The notes: generated from the letters alone by a model not told the origin. Shown: positions 43,421 to 54,783, counted from the first letter of the stretch. The stretch is DNA of 64,000 nt from Actinomycetota bacterium (GCA_016871395.1 VFYV01000007.1:24443-88442); one strand, 5' to 3'. Made by a program: numbers and translations.

Positions 43421-44143
43421 ATGGCCGTCCCGTCTCGTCCGCCTCGTTCCGTTCACGTTGGTTCCCCACGTCCGCGCGCACGTGCATTCTCGTCGATACA
43501 TGACGACGTGTGTGGATGTCGAGCGTGTCCGCGACTCGTCGCCTGGCGCGAGGACGTGGCACGCCAGAGGCGTGCGGCATTCGTCGACGAGACGTACTGG
43601 GGTCGACCGGTCCCCGGCTTCGGTGACCCGAACGCGTCCATCTTGGTGCTGGGTCTGGCCCCGGCGGCTCACGGCGCTAATCGCACCGGTCGCATGTTCA
43701 CCGGCGATCGCAGTGGCGATTGGTTGTATCGGGCGATGTACAAGGCAGGACTGGCCAACCAGGTCGAGTCGTTGCACGCGTCGGACGGCCTGAAGTTGAC
43801 CGGGGCGTGGGTGACCTCGGCGGTGAAGTGCGCACCGCCGGACAACAAACCATCCAACGAGGAACGTGACGAATGTCGACCTTTCCTACGCCGCGAACTC
43901 GAGGCCCTCGTCGGCTTACGGGTGGTGGTCTGCCTCGGTGCGTTCGCCTACGAGGCGGCGTGCTCGGAGTTCGAGGTGAAACCCCGACCCAAGTTCGGTC
44001 ATGGAGTGGAGGTGACCGCCCCGGGCGGTTTCGTGCTGGTGTGCTCGTTCCACCCGAGCCAGCAAAATACTTTCACCGGCAAGTTGACCGAGCCCATGAT
44101 CGACGCAGTGTTCACTCGCGCTCGCGCGCTGACACGCGACTAG
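43421..44143 (+). CDS. udgB: Uracil-DNA glycosylase family 5 (UdgB)
   Basis: A 240-residue Fe-S uracil/hypoxanthine-DNA glycosylase. N-terminal cysteines C31, C33 and C36 in CGCRACPRL start the cluster site. Motif A is GLAPAAHGANRTGRMF; it lacks the polar catalytic Asp/Asn of other UDG families, which is the family 5 hallmark. SFHPSQQNTFTGKLT is the second active-site motif. It repairs deaminated bases. Only 24 bases separate it from the divergent phosphatase gene. Confidence 0.92.
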   Translation: MAVPSRPPRSVHVGSPRPRARAFSSIHDDVCGCRACPRLVAWREDVARQRRAAFVDETYWGRPVPGFGDPNASILVLGLAPAAHGANRTGRMFTGDRSGDWLYRAMYKAGLANQVESLHASDGLKLTGAWVTSAVKCAPPDNKPSNEERDECRPFLRRELEALVGLRVVVCLGAFAYEAACSEFEVKPRPKFGHGVEVTAPGGFVLVCSFHPSQQNTFTGKLTEPMIDAVFTRARALTRD

Positions 44144-45051
44144 GCCTCGAGCGCCATCTTGACGAGAGCGGCGGCGTGCTCGATGGCCCTCATGCCGTCG
44201 TCGACCAACTCACTCATCGAGAAGAACCCGTGGATCATGCCCGGGTACCGCGCGAGAGTGCATGCAACGCCGGCTTCCATGAGGCGCTGGGCATAGTCCT
44301 CTCCTTCGTCGCGTAAAGGGTCGTACTCGGCTGTGATCACGACGGCGGGCGCGGCATCGGCCAAGACGTGTTCCGAGGCGAACAACGGTGACACGCGTGG
44401 GTCGGTCTCCGATCCGACGTCGCCGCTCAGATAGTGATCACAGAACCATTTCATCCCCGCAGCCGTGAGCCGATAGCCCTCGGCGTTCTCGACGTAACTC
44501 GCCGACGAACGGGTGGCGTCGGTGACCGGGTAGATGAGCATCTGGTACCGCAACGGCACCGGGGCGAGGTTCGCCACCACCGCGGCCAGGTTGCCACCGG
44601 CAGAGTCCCCACCGACCGCGATGCGACTCGGATCGACGCCCAACTCCGTCGCGTTCTCGTGGGCCCAACGCAGCGCGTTCACGGAATCCTCGAGTGGTGC
44701 GGGGAACGGATGCTCGGGTGCCAGTCGGTAGTCGACGCTGAGCACCGCGTGACCCGTGGCGCGCGCCAACTTCCGGCACACGTCGTCGTGGGTGTCGATA
44801 CTGCCGAGCACCCATCCGCCACCGTGGTAGTAGACGAGCAACCCGAGACGGGTCGTCGACCTCGGTCGATACAGACGCGCGGGCACGCCGCCGGCGTCGA
44901 CCTGGCGAATCTCGTGGAGTTCCACGGTCGACGGAACGGTCATGGCCGCCATGCCGACGCGAGCGTCCACCGCGCTTTGCGTTTCGATGGCCGGGATGTC
45001 GAGGGCCGCCAAGCCCTCCAACAGGACGGCGACTTGCGGGTGTAGCGCCAT
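44140..45051 (-). CDS. Alpha/beta hydrolase, hormone-sensitive-lipase-like esterase
   Basis: A 303-residue esterase. LVYYHGGGWVLGS is the HGGG oxyanion motif, AVGGDSAGGNLAAV the serine nucleophile elbow, EYDPLRDEGEDYA the acid and YPGMIHGFFSM the histidine. It belongs to the bacterial HSL/acetyl-hydrolase family (AB hydrolase 3). It lies one base downstream of the FrhB-like gene and is probably co-transcribed with it. It is convergent with udgB, overlapping by four bases. Confidence 0.9.
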   Translation of the reverse strand: MALHPQVAVLLEGLAALDIPAIETQSAVDARVGMAAMTVPSTVELHEIRQVDAGGVPARLYRPRSTTRLGLLVYYHGGGWVLGSIDTHDDVCRKLARATGHAVLSVDYRLAPEHPFPAPLEDSVNALRWAHENATELGVDPSRIAVGGDSAGGNLAAVVANLAPVPLRYQMLIYPVTDATRSSASYVENAEGYRLTAAGMKWFCDHYLSGDVGSETDPRVSPLFASEHVLADAAPAVVITAEYDPLRDEGEDYAQRLMEAGVACTLARYPGMIHGFFSMSELVDDGMRAIEHAAALVKMALEA

Positions 45052-45052
45052 G

Positions 45053-46240
45053 TCAGTGCGCGGCCGGGGCCGATCCGTCGGCCTTCTTCTTCGGAGGTGG
45101 TACGCCGATGCTGGGGGCCTTGTCGGCCCATTCGGGCCAACGGCGGCGACTGACGATCGAGAGGGTGCGCAGCAGCTTCATGGCCACCTCGTCCTCTTGG
45201 GCCGGACGGGCTTCGATGACGCCGTCTTTGATCATGCGGTTGATCACTTCCTCACCCAGTTCGGTGCGAACGATGGTCAGAGTCCAGTCGTTGTCCTTGC
45301 CGATCCCACCGGTGGCGATGTCGCTGTGCTCGGCGGCGAAGTCGGGGCAACTCTTGCAACCCTCACGCGTCCATTGGTGGCATTCCTTCAGATCGATCTC
45401 GTGGTATGAGCCGTCCTTCATCCATATTTGGAAGACGCCCTTGATGTTCATTTTCACCATGTCCTGCTTCTTCAGCCCGTACTTGGCCTCGAAGAGCTCG
45501 GGGAAGATGGCGTCATCGAAGGTCTTCGAGCACAACAATCCAATGTTGAACAGGAACGGCTTGGACACTTTGCCGGCCTTGCGGTCCCACATGACCGGCG
45601 GCGACGAGGTCTGACAACCCATGCCAACCAGCGCCAGACGACTGAACCCTTGCTCTTTCGCCTCGCGCAACGCCAGCGGGTTCGCGCAATACGTGTAACG
45701 CGAACCGGCGGTCGCCAACACCTCTTCCTTGTTGCGCGCCAACGCGGGCTTGGCTTTCCAGGCATCATCGGATTCCACGCCACTCACGAGCGCGGCTTCT
45801 ATGTAGTCGTTGTCGAGCAACCAGATGAGCATCGCCGAGACGAAACCACCGTCTTGACCCTTCTCGTGTGCCACCTCGTCGGAGGCCCGCGTCAACAGCA
45901 ATTGCCGCCATACGCCGGCCATTTCGTCTGGTTCACGGATACGACCGAACAGGTGCATGTCGGCCGAGGTCTCCCAAGCACGAAAGCGCGGACAGGCGCG
46001 GGTGCAGGTGGTGCACCCTTTCTCGCCATGAACGCAGTTGTCGAGGCCCAGTTCCTCCTCGAGGTGGAAGGGCTTGTACTTGCCCTCCTCGTGCTCATAA
46101 CCGATCACGTCGTGAGGACAGGTCACGACGCATCCCGCACATCCGGTGCACAGACCGGTGGTGATCACCTCGTGGTAGAGCTCCTTCCACTGCGCGGTCC
46201 AGCGTTCGGCCTTGACGGGGGAGGACTCGGTCACGGTCAT
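45053..46240 (-). CDS. FrhB-like coenzyme F420 iron-sulfur flavoprotein
   Basis: A 395-residue protein of the coenzyme F420 hydrogenase/dehydrogenase beta-subunit family. Two clusters are predicted at the N-terminus: GLCTGCAGCVVTCPHD (CX2CX2CX3C) and NCVHGEKGCTTCTRACP. The FrhB core has KGQDGGFVSAMLIWLL, LVGMGCQTSSPP and GCKSCPDFAAEHSDIATGGIG. It would pass electrons between F420 and a partner, by analogy. The start is the ATG at 46240, seven bases after a TAGATT box. It is divergent from the CoxL-like gene. Confidence 0.87.
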   Translation of the reverse strand: MTVTESSPVKAERWTAQWKELYHEVITTGLCTGCAGCVVTCPHDVIGYEHEEGKYKPFHLEEELGLDNCVHGEKGCTTCTRACPRFRAWETSADMHLFGRIREPDEMAGVWRQLLLTRASDEVAHEKGQDGGFVSAMLIWLLDNDYIEAALVSGVESDDAWKAKPALARNKEEVLATAGSRYTYCANPLALREAKEQGFSRLALVGMGCQTSSPPVMWDRKAGKVSKPFLFNIGLLCSKTFDDAIFPELFEAKYGLKKQDMVKMNIKGVFQIWMKDGSYHEIDLKECHQWTREGCKSCPDFAAEHSDIATGGIGKDNDWTLTIVRTELGEEVINRMIKDGVIEARPAQEDEVAMKLLRTLSIVSRRRWPEWADKAPSIGVPPPKKKADGSAPAAH

Positions 46241-46253
46241 GGAGAGCAATCTA
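46241..46253 (-). promoter_or_regulatory. Leaderless promoter -10 box of the FrhB-like gene
   Basis: TAGATT on the minus strand (46248-46253), seven bases, ATG at 46240. Confidence 0.5.
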
Positions 46254-46314
46254 CGCTGATCGGGGTCCGGTCATCGGATTCGGCCGGCCGTGACCACGAT
46301 CGAAGGGACACCAC

Positions 46315-48603
46315 ATGGGCATGATCGGCACTCGGGTGATGCGCACCGAGGACCCGGATCTCGTCACGGGCCGTGGAACCTTCGTCGACAACTTGGCGCT
46401 TCCGGGTGCCACCCACGTGGTGTACGTGCGATCGACCATGGCCCACGGGCGCATCCTCGGCATCGATGTCGGCGAGGCCCGCACGATGCCCGGCGTGGTG
46501 GGTGTTTTCACTGCGGCCGACCTGACGGCCGATGGGATCGGTCCCGTTCCCGTCGACACGCCGTTGCTACCGGCTGACATCACCCGCGGAGCGTTGGCCC
46601 GCGACATCGTGCGGTTCGTGGGTGAGTTGGTGGTCGCAGTGGTGGCCGAGTCGCGAGCCCAAGCCGTCGACGCCGCCGAATGTGTGCACGTCGAGTACGA
46701 ACCGTTGCCGGTGGTGGTGGACGCCGAGGAAGCGTTGACGTCGAACGTGTTGCTGTTTCCCGAACGGGGCAGCAACGTGGTGGTCACCCTGCCCGCTCGG
46801 CGCGAGGTGGATTTCTCGGACTGTGAGGTCATCGTCGAGAAACGCATCTTGAATCGGCGCATCGCGCCCAGTCCCCTCGAAGCCCGAGTCGCGGCCAGTC
46901 GATGGGAGGAGCCCGACGAGAACGGCGTGCGCCGACTCACCCATTGGCAGGCGTGTCAGGGCGCGCATTCGATTCGGAATCAGCTGGGCGCCTTCTACGA
47001 CTTGCCTACCGAGCAGATTCGCGTCGTCACCCCCGACGTCGGAGGGGGCTTCGGCGCCAAAGCCTTCTTCTATCCCGAGGATCTTTTGTTGCCGTGGTTG
47101 GCGCGGCGAACGAATCGGCCCGTTCGGTACACCGAGTCACGCACCGAGAGCATGAACGGTCTCGGTCATGGTCGTGCCCAGATTCAGGATCTGCGCATCG
47201 GTGGAACGCGCGACGGCCGGATTCTCGCTTACGAGTTGAGGGTGATCCAGGACGCCGGAGCGTACCCGCGCTTCGGGGCCTCCTTACCCCGAATGACGAG
47301 GGCGATGCTCACCGGCACGTACCACATCCCGAACGCCGCGATGCACGCCGTCGGTGTTCTCACCAATACGGTGCCCACCTTGGCGTATCGTGGGGCGGGA
47401 CGTCCCGAGGCCACCGCGGCCATCGAGCGTGCCGTCGACATGTTCGCCGCCCGGATTGGCATGGATCCAGTCGAGGTGCGTCGCATCAATCTGGTTCACA
47501 AGGATGCGTTCCCGTACAAGAACGCCAGCGGAATGATCTATGACAGCGGTGACTATCCGGGCTCGCTCGAGTTGGCGGTGAGTGTCGCGGGGTACGAGGC
47601 TCTGCGCAACGAGCAGCGACGACGTCGGCTCGACGGAGACCGCGTACAAGTGGGCATCGGTGTGGCCGTGTACGTGGAGATCACCGCGATGTCCGGCGGT
47701 TCGGAGTTGGGGATGGTGGAATTGTCGCTGGACGAGACGGGTGAGGTGGCCGCCCGTGTGATCACCGGCACCACCCCGTACGGGCAGGGGCATCGAACCA
47801 CCTGGGCGATGTTGGTGGCCGATCGTTTGGGTGTCCCGTTCGACAAGGTCACCGTGATCCATGGTGACACCGCCCTTGTGCGCAGCAGTGAGGTCACCGG
47901 TGGTTCGCGCTCGGTTCAGTTGGGTGGCACCAACGTGTGGCGCGCGGCCGGTGTGGTGGCCGACAAGGCCAAGCGGATCGCCGCTCGACTTCTCGAGGCT
48001 GCCGAGGCCGACATCGTCCTCACGGACGGGCGATTCCACGTGACCGGTACCCCGGCGGTGTCGAAGTCGTGGAGTGACGTCGTGTCGGCGGCTTGCGAAG
48101 CCGGTGAGGTTCTCGACGGTGAGGGTGACTTCGCACAGGCCGCGGGGACCTTCCCGAGTGGAGCCCATATCGCCGTCGTCGAGGTCGACACCGAGACCGG
48201 TAAGACGGTGCTGCGCGAGTTGGTGGCCGTCGATGACGCCGGCAACATCGTGAATCCTCTGCTCGCCGAAGGGCAGGTGCACGGAGGGCTCGTGCAAGGC
48301 ATCGGCCAGGCGTTGTACGAAGAATTCGTGTACGACGATGATGGCAATCCGCTCACCGGCAATTTCGCCGACTACGGATTTCCCAGCGCGGCCGAGGTGC
48401 CGAGTTTCGTGACGGTCCACATGGAGTCACCTTCACCGCTCAACGACCTCGGCGCCAAGGGCATCGGTGAGAGCGGCACCATCGGTGCCACTCCCGCGGT
48501 TCAGAACGCCGTGGTCGACGCTCTCGCCCACCTCGGTGTGACGCACGTCGATCTCCCTTGTTCACCACAACGTGTGTGGCAGGCGATTCGTCAGGTCGTG
48601 TGA
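46315..48603 (+). CDS. Xanthine dehydrogenase/CO dehydrogenase-type molybdopterin-binding subunit (form II CoxL-like)
   Basis: A 762-residue large subunit of the molybdenum hydroxylase family. PDVGGGFGAKAFFYPED binds the cofactor. YRGAGRPEATAAIER is the form II signature, not the AYRCSFR of true CO dehydrogenase. GQGHRTTWAML and GAKGIGESGTIGATPAV follow, the last with the catalytic Glu. The substrate is unknown. No small [2Fe-2S] or medium FAD subunit gene is adjacent, which is unusual. GAAGGGA precedes the ATG. It is divergent from the FrhB-like gene. Confidence 0.9.
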   Translation: MGMIGTRVMRTEDPDLVTGRGTFVDNLALPGATHVVYVRSTMAHGRILGIDVGEARTMPGVVGVFTAADLTADGIGPVPVDTPLLPADITRGALARDIVRFVGELVVAVVAESRAQAVDAAECVHVEYEPLPVVVDAEEALTSNVLLFPERGSNVVVTLPARREVDFSDCEVIVEKRILNRRIAPSPLEARVAASRWEEPDENGVRRLTHWQACQGAHSIRNQLGAFYDLPTEQIRVVTPDVGGGFGAKAFFYPEDLLLPWLARRTNRPVRYTESRTESMNGLGHGRAQIQDLRIGGTRDGRILAYELRVIQDAGAYPRFGASLPRMTRAMLTGTYHIPNAAMHAVGVLTNTVPTLAYRGAGRPEATAAIERAVDMFAARIGMDPVEVRRINLVHKDAFPYKNASGMIYDSGDYPGSLELAVSVAGYEALRNEQRRRRLDGDRVQVGIGVAVYVEITAMSGGSELGMVELSLDETGEVAARVITGTTPYGQGHRTTWAMLVADRLGVPFDKVTVIHGDTALVRSSEVTGGSRSVQLGGTNVWRAAGVVADKAKRIAARLLEAAEADIVLTDGRFHVTGTPAVSKSWSDVVSAACEAGEVLDGEGDFAQAAGTFPSGAHIAVVEVDTETGKTVLRELVAVDDAGNIVNPLLAEGQVHGGLVQGIGQALYEEFVYDDDGNPLTGNFADYGFPSAAEVPSFVTVHMESPSPLNDLGAKGIGESGTIGATPAVQNAVVDALAHLGVTHVDLPCSPQRVWQAIRQVV

Positions 48604-49234
48604 TGTCGACTGATCCCGCGTCCCGACTGCCGGGTGCCGTGGCCGCCGTGGCCGAGGTGGTGGCGCGATCCCGCGGAGTCGTGGCGGTCACCCTCGGCGG
48701 TTCGCGATCCACGGGTGGGGTCGCTTCATGAACGGTGGTGCCTGGCTCGAGGTCGAAGGTGTGGAGATCGACGTGATCCTGCGCGATCTCGATGTGGTCG
48801 ACGAGTGGTCGTCGCGAGCGCGTCGGGGTGACTACGAAGTCGATCAACTACTCGGTTACCTCGCCGGATTCCCGTCGTACACGCTGTTGGCCGAAGTCGC
48901 GAGTTCGCAGGTTCTCACCGGCTCACTCGACATCGACACCGCCTATCCGGAAGCTCTGGCCCGTGAAGCAGCGAGTCGTTGGGGGTTCCAACGCGATTTC
49001 ACTCTCGACTACGCGCAGATGCACGCACGCCGAGGTGACGTGTTGGCAACCATCGGGAATCTCGCCCGGGCCGCGATGGAAGAAGCCCATCGACGCATGG
49101 CCTTGGGCCAACGGTGGGTGCTGAACGAGAAGCGACTGCTCTCGACCACCGGTCTCGTTGAGTTGCCGTTCCTCGGGCCGGACGCCGGCTCCGAAGCGTT
49201 CGTGAACGACTTCGCCGCTGCGCTCACCGGCTGA
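48603..49234 (+). pseudogene. Nucleotidyltransferase-domain gene broken by an internal deletion and frameshift
   Basis: The first frame (48603-48731, 42 residues) reads RSRGVVAVTLGGSRSTGGVA, the start of a nucleotidyltransferase domain (GG-S-R-x-x-G). It then stops in TGA, which overlaps an ATG in another frame (48728-49234, 168 residues). That second frame continues as the rest of such a protein: MNGGAWLEVEGVEIDVILRD, ARRGDVLATIGNLARAAMEE, LNEKRLL. The stretch expected between, with the metal-binding D-x-D, is missing: roughly 40 codons by comparison with remembered relatives. The second part may still be translated but cannot be catalytic. Confidence 0.75.
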
Positions 49235-49258
49235 CCGGGGTGTCCGATCGCCGTCGTT

Positions 49259-49651
<393 letters not shown>

Positions 49652-49657
49652 TCATCG

Positions 49658-50851
49658 CTAACCGTGGTACGCGGTTTCGCCGTGCTCGGCGAGATCGAGG
49701 CCCCCAGACTCGCTCTCCTCGGACACTCGGACACCGATGGTCTTCTTCAACGCCACCATGATGCCGTATGTGAGCGCGAACGACCACACGATGGCGGCCC
49801 CGTTGGCGATGGCCTGCTCCAGCAGCAGTTTGGCGTCGCCGCCGTAGAATAGACCCTCCATGAAGGCCCCGTCGAAGAAGGACGGATTGGCGAAGAATCC
49901 GATGAGGAGCGAGCCGACGAGGCCACCCACGAAGTGGACACCGACCACGTCGAGGGCGTCGTCGTAACCGAACTTGTGCTTGAGGCGCACCGCATAGCAA
50001 CCGCTGACACCGGCGATGACGCCGATGAAGATGGGAGACGGGCCCGAGACGTATCCCGCGGCCGGGGTGATGGCCACCAAACCAGTCACGATGCCCGACG
50101 CGGCACCGAGGTTGGTGGGGTGACCATCGCGCAGCCATTCGATGAGGACCCACACCAGTCCGGCCGCGGCGGCGGCGAGGAAGGTGTTCATGAAGGCCTG
50201 CACCGCGGTGCCGTTGGCGGCCAACGCCGAACCAGCGTTGAAGCCGAACCAGCCGAACCACAAGATGCCGGTTCCGATCATGACGAGGGGCATCGAGTGC
50301 GGAGGAGTGGGTGCGGACTGGCGCCGGCCCAGCACCAAGACCGCGGCTAGAGCGGCGATTCCGGCGTTCACGTGAATCGCGGTGCCACCGGCGAAATCGA
50401 TGGATCCACGCTGTCCGAGCCAACCGCCGTACACCCATTTGAACACCGGCACGTACACCAACAAGGACCACACGGGTACGAAGATGGCCCACGCCGAGAA
50501 CTTCATACGGTCGGCGACGGCGCCCGAGATGAGCGCTGGCGTGATGGCGGCGAACATCCCGAGGAACGCCACGACAGCCAACGACATTCCATCACCGGCG
50601 ACCGTGATGTCCTTCAAGAAGAAGGAGTCGAACCCGCCGATGAAATCGTTGTCGAACGGTGTTTGCGAGAGCGAGAAACCCACCCCTACCCACACGATCG
50701 GGACGACGAGAACGCAGTAGAAGTTCATCATCAACATGTTCAACACGTTGCGATTGCGGTCCATGCCTCCGTAGAAGAAGGCCAGGCCGGGGGTCATGAA
50801 CAAGACGAGGGCTGCCGAAACGAGGACCCAAGCGATATTGCCACTATCCAT
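49658..50851 (-). CDS. amt: Ammonium transporter Amt (copy 1)
   Basis: A 397-residue channel with about 11 membrane helices and no signal peptide. TPGLAFFYGGMDRNRNVLNM, GGTAIHVNAGIAALAAVLVL with the pore histidine, GWFGFNAGSALAANG and VGVHFVGGLVGSLLIG with the second pore histidine. It conducts NH3/NH4+. GGAG precedes the ATG. It is followed by glnK copy 1 and preceded by a GlnR-like operator and a TACGTT -10 box. Confidence 0.93.
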   Translation of the reverse strand: MDSGNIAWVLVSAALVLFMTPGLAFFYGGMDRNRNVLNMLMMNFYCVLVVPIVWVGVGFSLSQTPFDNDFIGGFDSFFLKDITVAGDGMSLAVVAFLGMFAAITPALISGAVADRMKFSAWAIFVPVWSLLVYVPVFKWVYGGWLGQRGSIDFAGGTAIHVNAGIAALAAVLVLGRRQSAPTPPHSMPLVMIGTGILWFGWFGFNAGSALAANGTAVQAFMNTFLAAAAAGLVWVLIEWLRDGHPTNLGAASGIVTGLVAITPAAGYVSGPSPIFIGVIAGVSGCYAVRLKHKFGYDDALDVVGVHFVGGLVGSLLIGFFANPSFFDGAFMEGLFYGGDAKLLLEQAIANGAAIVWSFALTYGIMVALKKTIGVRVSEESESGGLDLAEHGETAYHG

Positions 50852-50914
50852 GGTGAGGTTCTCCAATGTTGCGAAAAGGACACCGACCTCGGGGCTCGAG
50901 GGTCGGACACCTTG

Positions 50915-50957
50915 AACGTAGGAAACCGTCGTTGCCCGAATGTTTCGGCAATGTAAA
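50915..50957 (-). promoter_or_regulatory. GlnR-like operator and promoter of amt copy 1
   Basis: Minus strand: TTTAC-N6-GAAAC-N6-GCAAC (50931-50957), matching three half-sites of the actinobacterial GlnR box (GTnAC-N6-GaAAC repeated). Ten bases follow, then a -10 box TACGTT (50915-50920). The operator sits where an activator would contact polymerase. The same geometry occurs before amt copy 2. Confidence 0.65.
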
Positions 50958-50993
50958 GCGATTGTGCGATTCGACCCCCGGCCGGAACGGACG

Positions 50994-51028
50994 CCCCCGG
51001 GCCTCCGCCGAAGCGAGAGACCCGGGGG
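50994..51028. other. Strong hairpin between glnK copy 2 and amt copy 1
   Basis: CCCCCGGG and CCCGGGGG (8 pairs) enclose a second stem CTC-CGC, loop CGAA, GCG-(A)-GAG. There is no T-run, so it is not a classical terminator. It could still end the upstream amt-glnK transcript or stabilise its 3' end. Confidence 0.6.
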
Positions 51029-51103
51029 ACTGCCCCTAGCGGAGGAGAACCACCTCCGTGTGCTGCCGGCGACGTCGCCGACGAGCTCTTGTGATGGCAC
51101 CGA

Positions 51104-52839
<1,736 letters not shown>

Positions 52840-52928
52840 GATTCTCCTTCGGGTATGGGGATGTGTGGTGCCCAATCCCTGTCCACGCTGACCGGGCGAC
52901 GGACTCGATGATCCGCCGGGCACAAGTG

Positions 52929-52971
52929 AAACTAGAAAGGCGATGTTTCCCCGATGTCCGAGGATTGTTAC
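52929..52971 (-). promoter_or_regulatory. GlnR-like operator and promoter of amt copy 2
   Basis: Minus strand: GTAAC-N6-CGGAC-N6-GAAAC (52945-52971), then ten bases and a -10 box TAGTTT (52929-52934). The first and third half-sites fit the GlnR consensus; the middle one is weak. Spacing between operator and -10 box equals that before amt copy 1. Confidence 0.6.
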
Positions 52972-53016
52972 GAGCGTGTGAGCGGTCGGTTCGGCGACCG
53001 GCGTCCGACGGTGCGG

Positions 53017-54783
53017 TCAGGCCAGACCGGAGATCGCCTCGTCGAGCGCGGCGCGGTGGTGTTCGCGCGCGGTGAGGGCCGCCAACACCCATGCCGAGAG
53101 GACGAGATACCCGTCGCCGGTGAGAAGTTCGGCCGGCACCGTCGGATCGGGACCCTTCACGGCGTTCTTCATCGATTCGCTGAGCGACAGGATGTGCATC
53201 ACGTCGTCGAGGGAGTCCGGCATCATCGTGCGGGCCACGTCGATAGCGGCGCGACCGTCGTCGATGATGGAATCGATGAAGCAGGCCAGGGCCACCACGT
53301 CGACGAGTCCGATGCGATCGAGTACCTGCCCGAGGCGCGGGTCGAGAGCGGGGTCGTCGAGATGTCTCTTCAACTCGTGCAACGAATGCAGGTGGCCGTT
53401 GAGACCCTGGTCCGCGAAGTCCGGCTCGGCGCGATGACGACGCATGGCCTCGCCCACCGCGGGAACTCGATCCTCCACGCGTCGACGGTCGATGATGCGC
53501 CACCACTCGTCGGCTTCACCGTTGAGCAGCTCGTCGAACAGGTGGGACGTGTCGACCGAGGTCCAGGGTGCCGACGCCACGGGACCGTCGTCGATGACGC
53601 GCTTGCTCAGCTTGAGACGGATCAACGGAGGCGTGAGCATGGTGGTCACGAGAACCATCAGCAGGAGTGCCCCGTACAACTCGTCGTCGAGCACGCCCTT
53701 CGACAGTCCGATGGAGGCGAAGATCAAGCCCACCTCGCCACGGGGCATCATGCCGATGCCGACCAACAACTTGTCGCCACCGCCCGCGCCGAGTCCGATA
53801 CCGGCGACCACCTTGCCGAGGATGGCGACCACGGTCAGCACTCCCGCCAAGACCAGGACACTCGGCTGGAACATGGCCTCGAGGTCGGCGTTGACACCGA
53901 TGCTGGCGAAGAACACCGGAATGAAGATGTGGCCGAGCGGGTTCAGACCCTCGGCGATGCGTTCGTGTTGCGCACTTCGACCGACTCCGAGGCCGGCCAT
54001 GAAGGCGCCGATGATGAAGGCCAACTTGGCCTGGTTGGCCAACAGGGAAAAGGCCAGGGTCAGCCCGAAGGCGGTCGCCACGATCGTGGTCGACGACTTA
54101 GCCGCGCGGTCGATCCGGGTGAACAGCCGCGGAATCACGAAGATCGACAGCAGGCCGGTCAGCAACAGGAACGCCACCGCGAGGCCGATCGTCTCGAGCA
54201 CGACGCCGACTCCGATCGACCCCTCGGTCACCACCTTCACCACCACCGTGAGGATGACGAGCCCCATCACGTCGTCGGCGACCGCCGCTCCGAGCACGAC
54301 GCGCGATTCTCTCAAGGCCAGGGCGCGCAAATCACCCAGCACGCGGGCCGTGATGCCCACGCTGGTGGCGGTGAGCGCCGCACCGATGAAGAGCGCGACT
54401 TTGCCTTGTTCGCCGAAGGCCGCGGCCACCGCGAATCCGGCGGCGAAGGGCACGACGACACCGACGATGGCGACGATGAAGGCCGGCTTGCCCACCTTGG
54501 CCATCTCGCCCAGATCCATCTCGAGGCCGACCTGGAACAGCAGGAGGATCACGCCGATCTCGCCCAGCAACAGAACCATGTCGGCGATCTCGAGGTGCGC
54601 GATGGGGTCGATCCAACCCAGAACGCTCGGTCCGATGATGATGCCGGCCACGATCTCGCCCAGAACCGCGGGCACCCGCGCTCGCTCGGCCAACTCGGCG
54701 GCCACGCGGGCCACCACGATGATGACGAGCAAGTTGCCCAGGACCAACGCCAGGTCGTACGTACCAGTGGAGGCGGCGAGCAT
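53017..54783 (-). CDS. CPA2-type cation:proton antiporter with novel C-terminal domain
   Basis: A 588-residue protein. The first 400 residues form a Na+/H+ exchanger domain with about 12 helices: VLGEIVAGIIIGPSVLGW, LFQVGLEMDLGEM, LTATSVGITARVLGDL, GAAVADDVMGLVIL (ion-site Asp pair) and MMPRGEVGLIFASIG. The remaining 180 or so are cytoplasmic and mostly helical (LHSLHELKRHLDDPALDPRL, ACFIDSIIDDGRAAI). They are not a TrkA-N, TrkA-C or universal-stress domain, so the regulatory ligand is unknown. Confidence 0.88.
   Translation of the reverse strand: MLAASTGTYDLALVLGNLLVIIVVARVAAELAERARVPAVLGEIVAGIIIGPSVLGWIDPIAHLEIADMVLLLGEIGVILLLFQVGLEMDLGEMAKVGKPAFIVAIVGVVVPFAAGFAVAAAFGEQGKVALFIGAALTATSVGITARVLGDLRALALRESRVVLGAAVADDVMGLVILTVVVKVVTEGSIGVGVVLETIGLAVAFLLLTGLLSIFVIPRLFTRIDRAAKSSTTIVATAFGLTLAFSLLANQAKLAFIIGAFMAGLGVGRSAQHERIAEGLNPLGHIFIPVFFASIGVNADLEAMFQPSVLVLAGVLTVVAILGKVVAGIGLGAGGGDKLLVGIGMMPRGEVGLIFASIGLSKGVLDDELYGALLLMVLVTTMLTPPLIRLKLSKRVIDDGPVASAPWTSVDTSHLFDELLNGEADEWWRIIDRRRVEDRVPAVGEAMRRHRAEPDFADQGLNGHLHSLHELKRHLDDPALDPRLGQVLDRIGLVDVVALACFIDSIIDDGRAAIDVARTMMPDSLDDVMHILSLSESMKNAVKGPDPTVPAELLTGDGYLVLSAWVLAALTAREHHRAALDEAISGLA

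Noticed and set aside
43397..43777. 127-residue extension of the histidine phosphatase
   Set aside because: It overlaps the divergent udgB coding sequence on the other strand; the ATG at 43396 gives the normal family start.
46315..48603. Aerobic carbon monoxide dehydrogenase (true CoxL)
   Set aside because: The active-site loop reads YRGAGR (form II) and not AYRCSFR (form I), and coxS/coxM are not adjacent, so CO oxidation should not be assumed.
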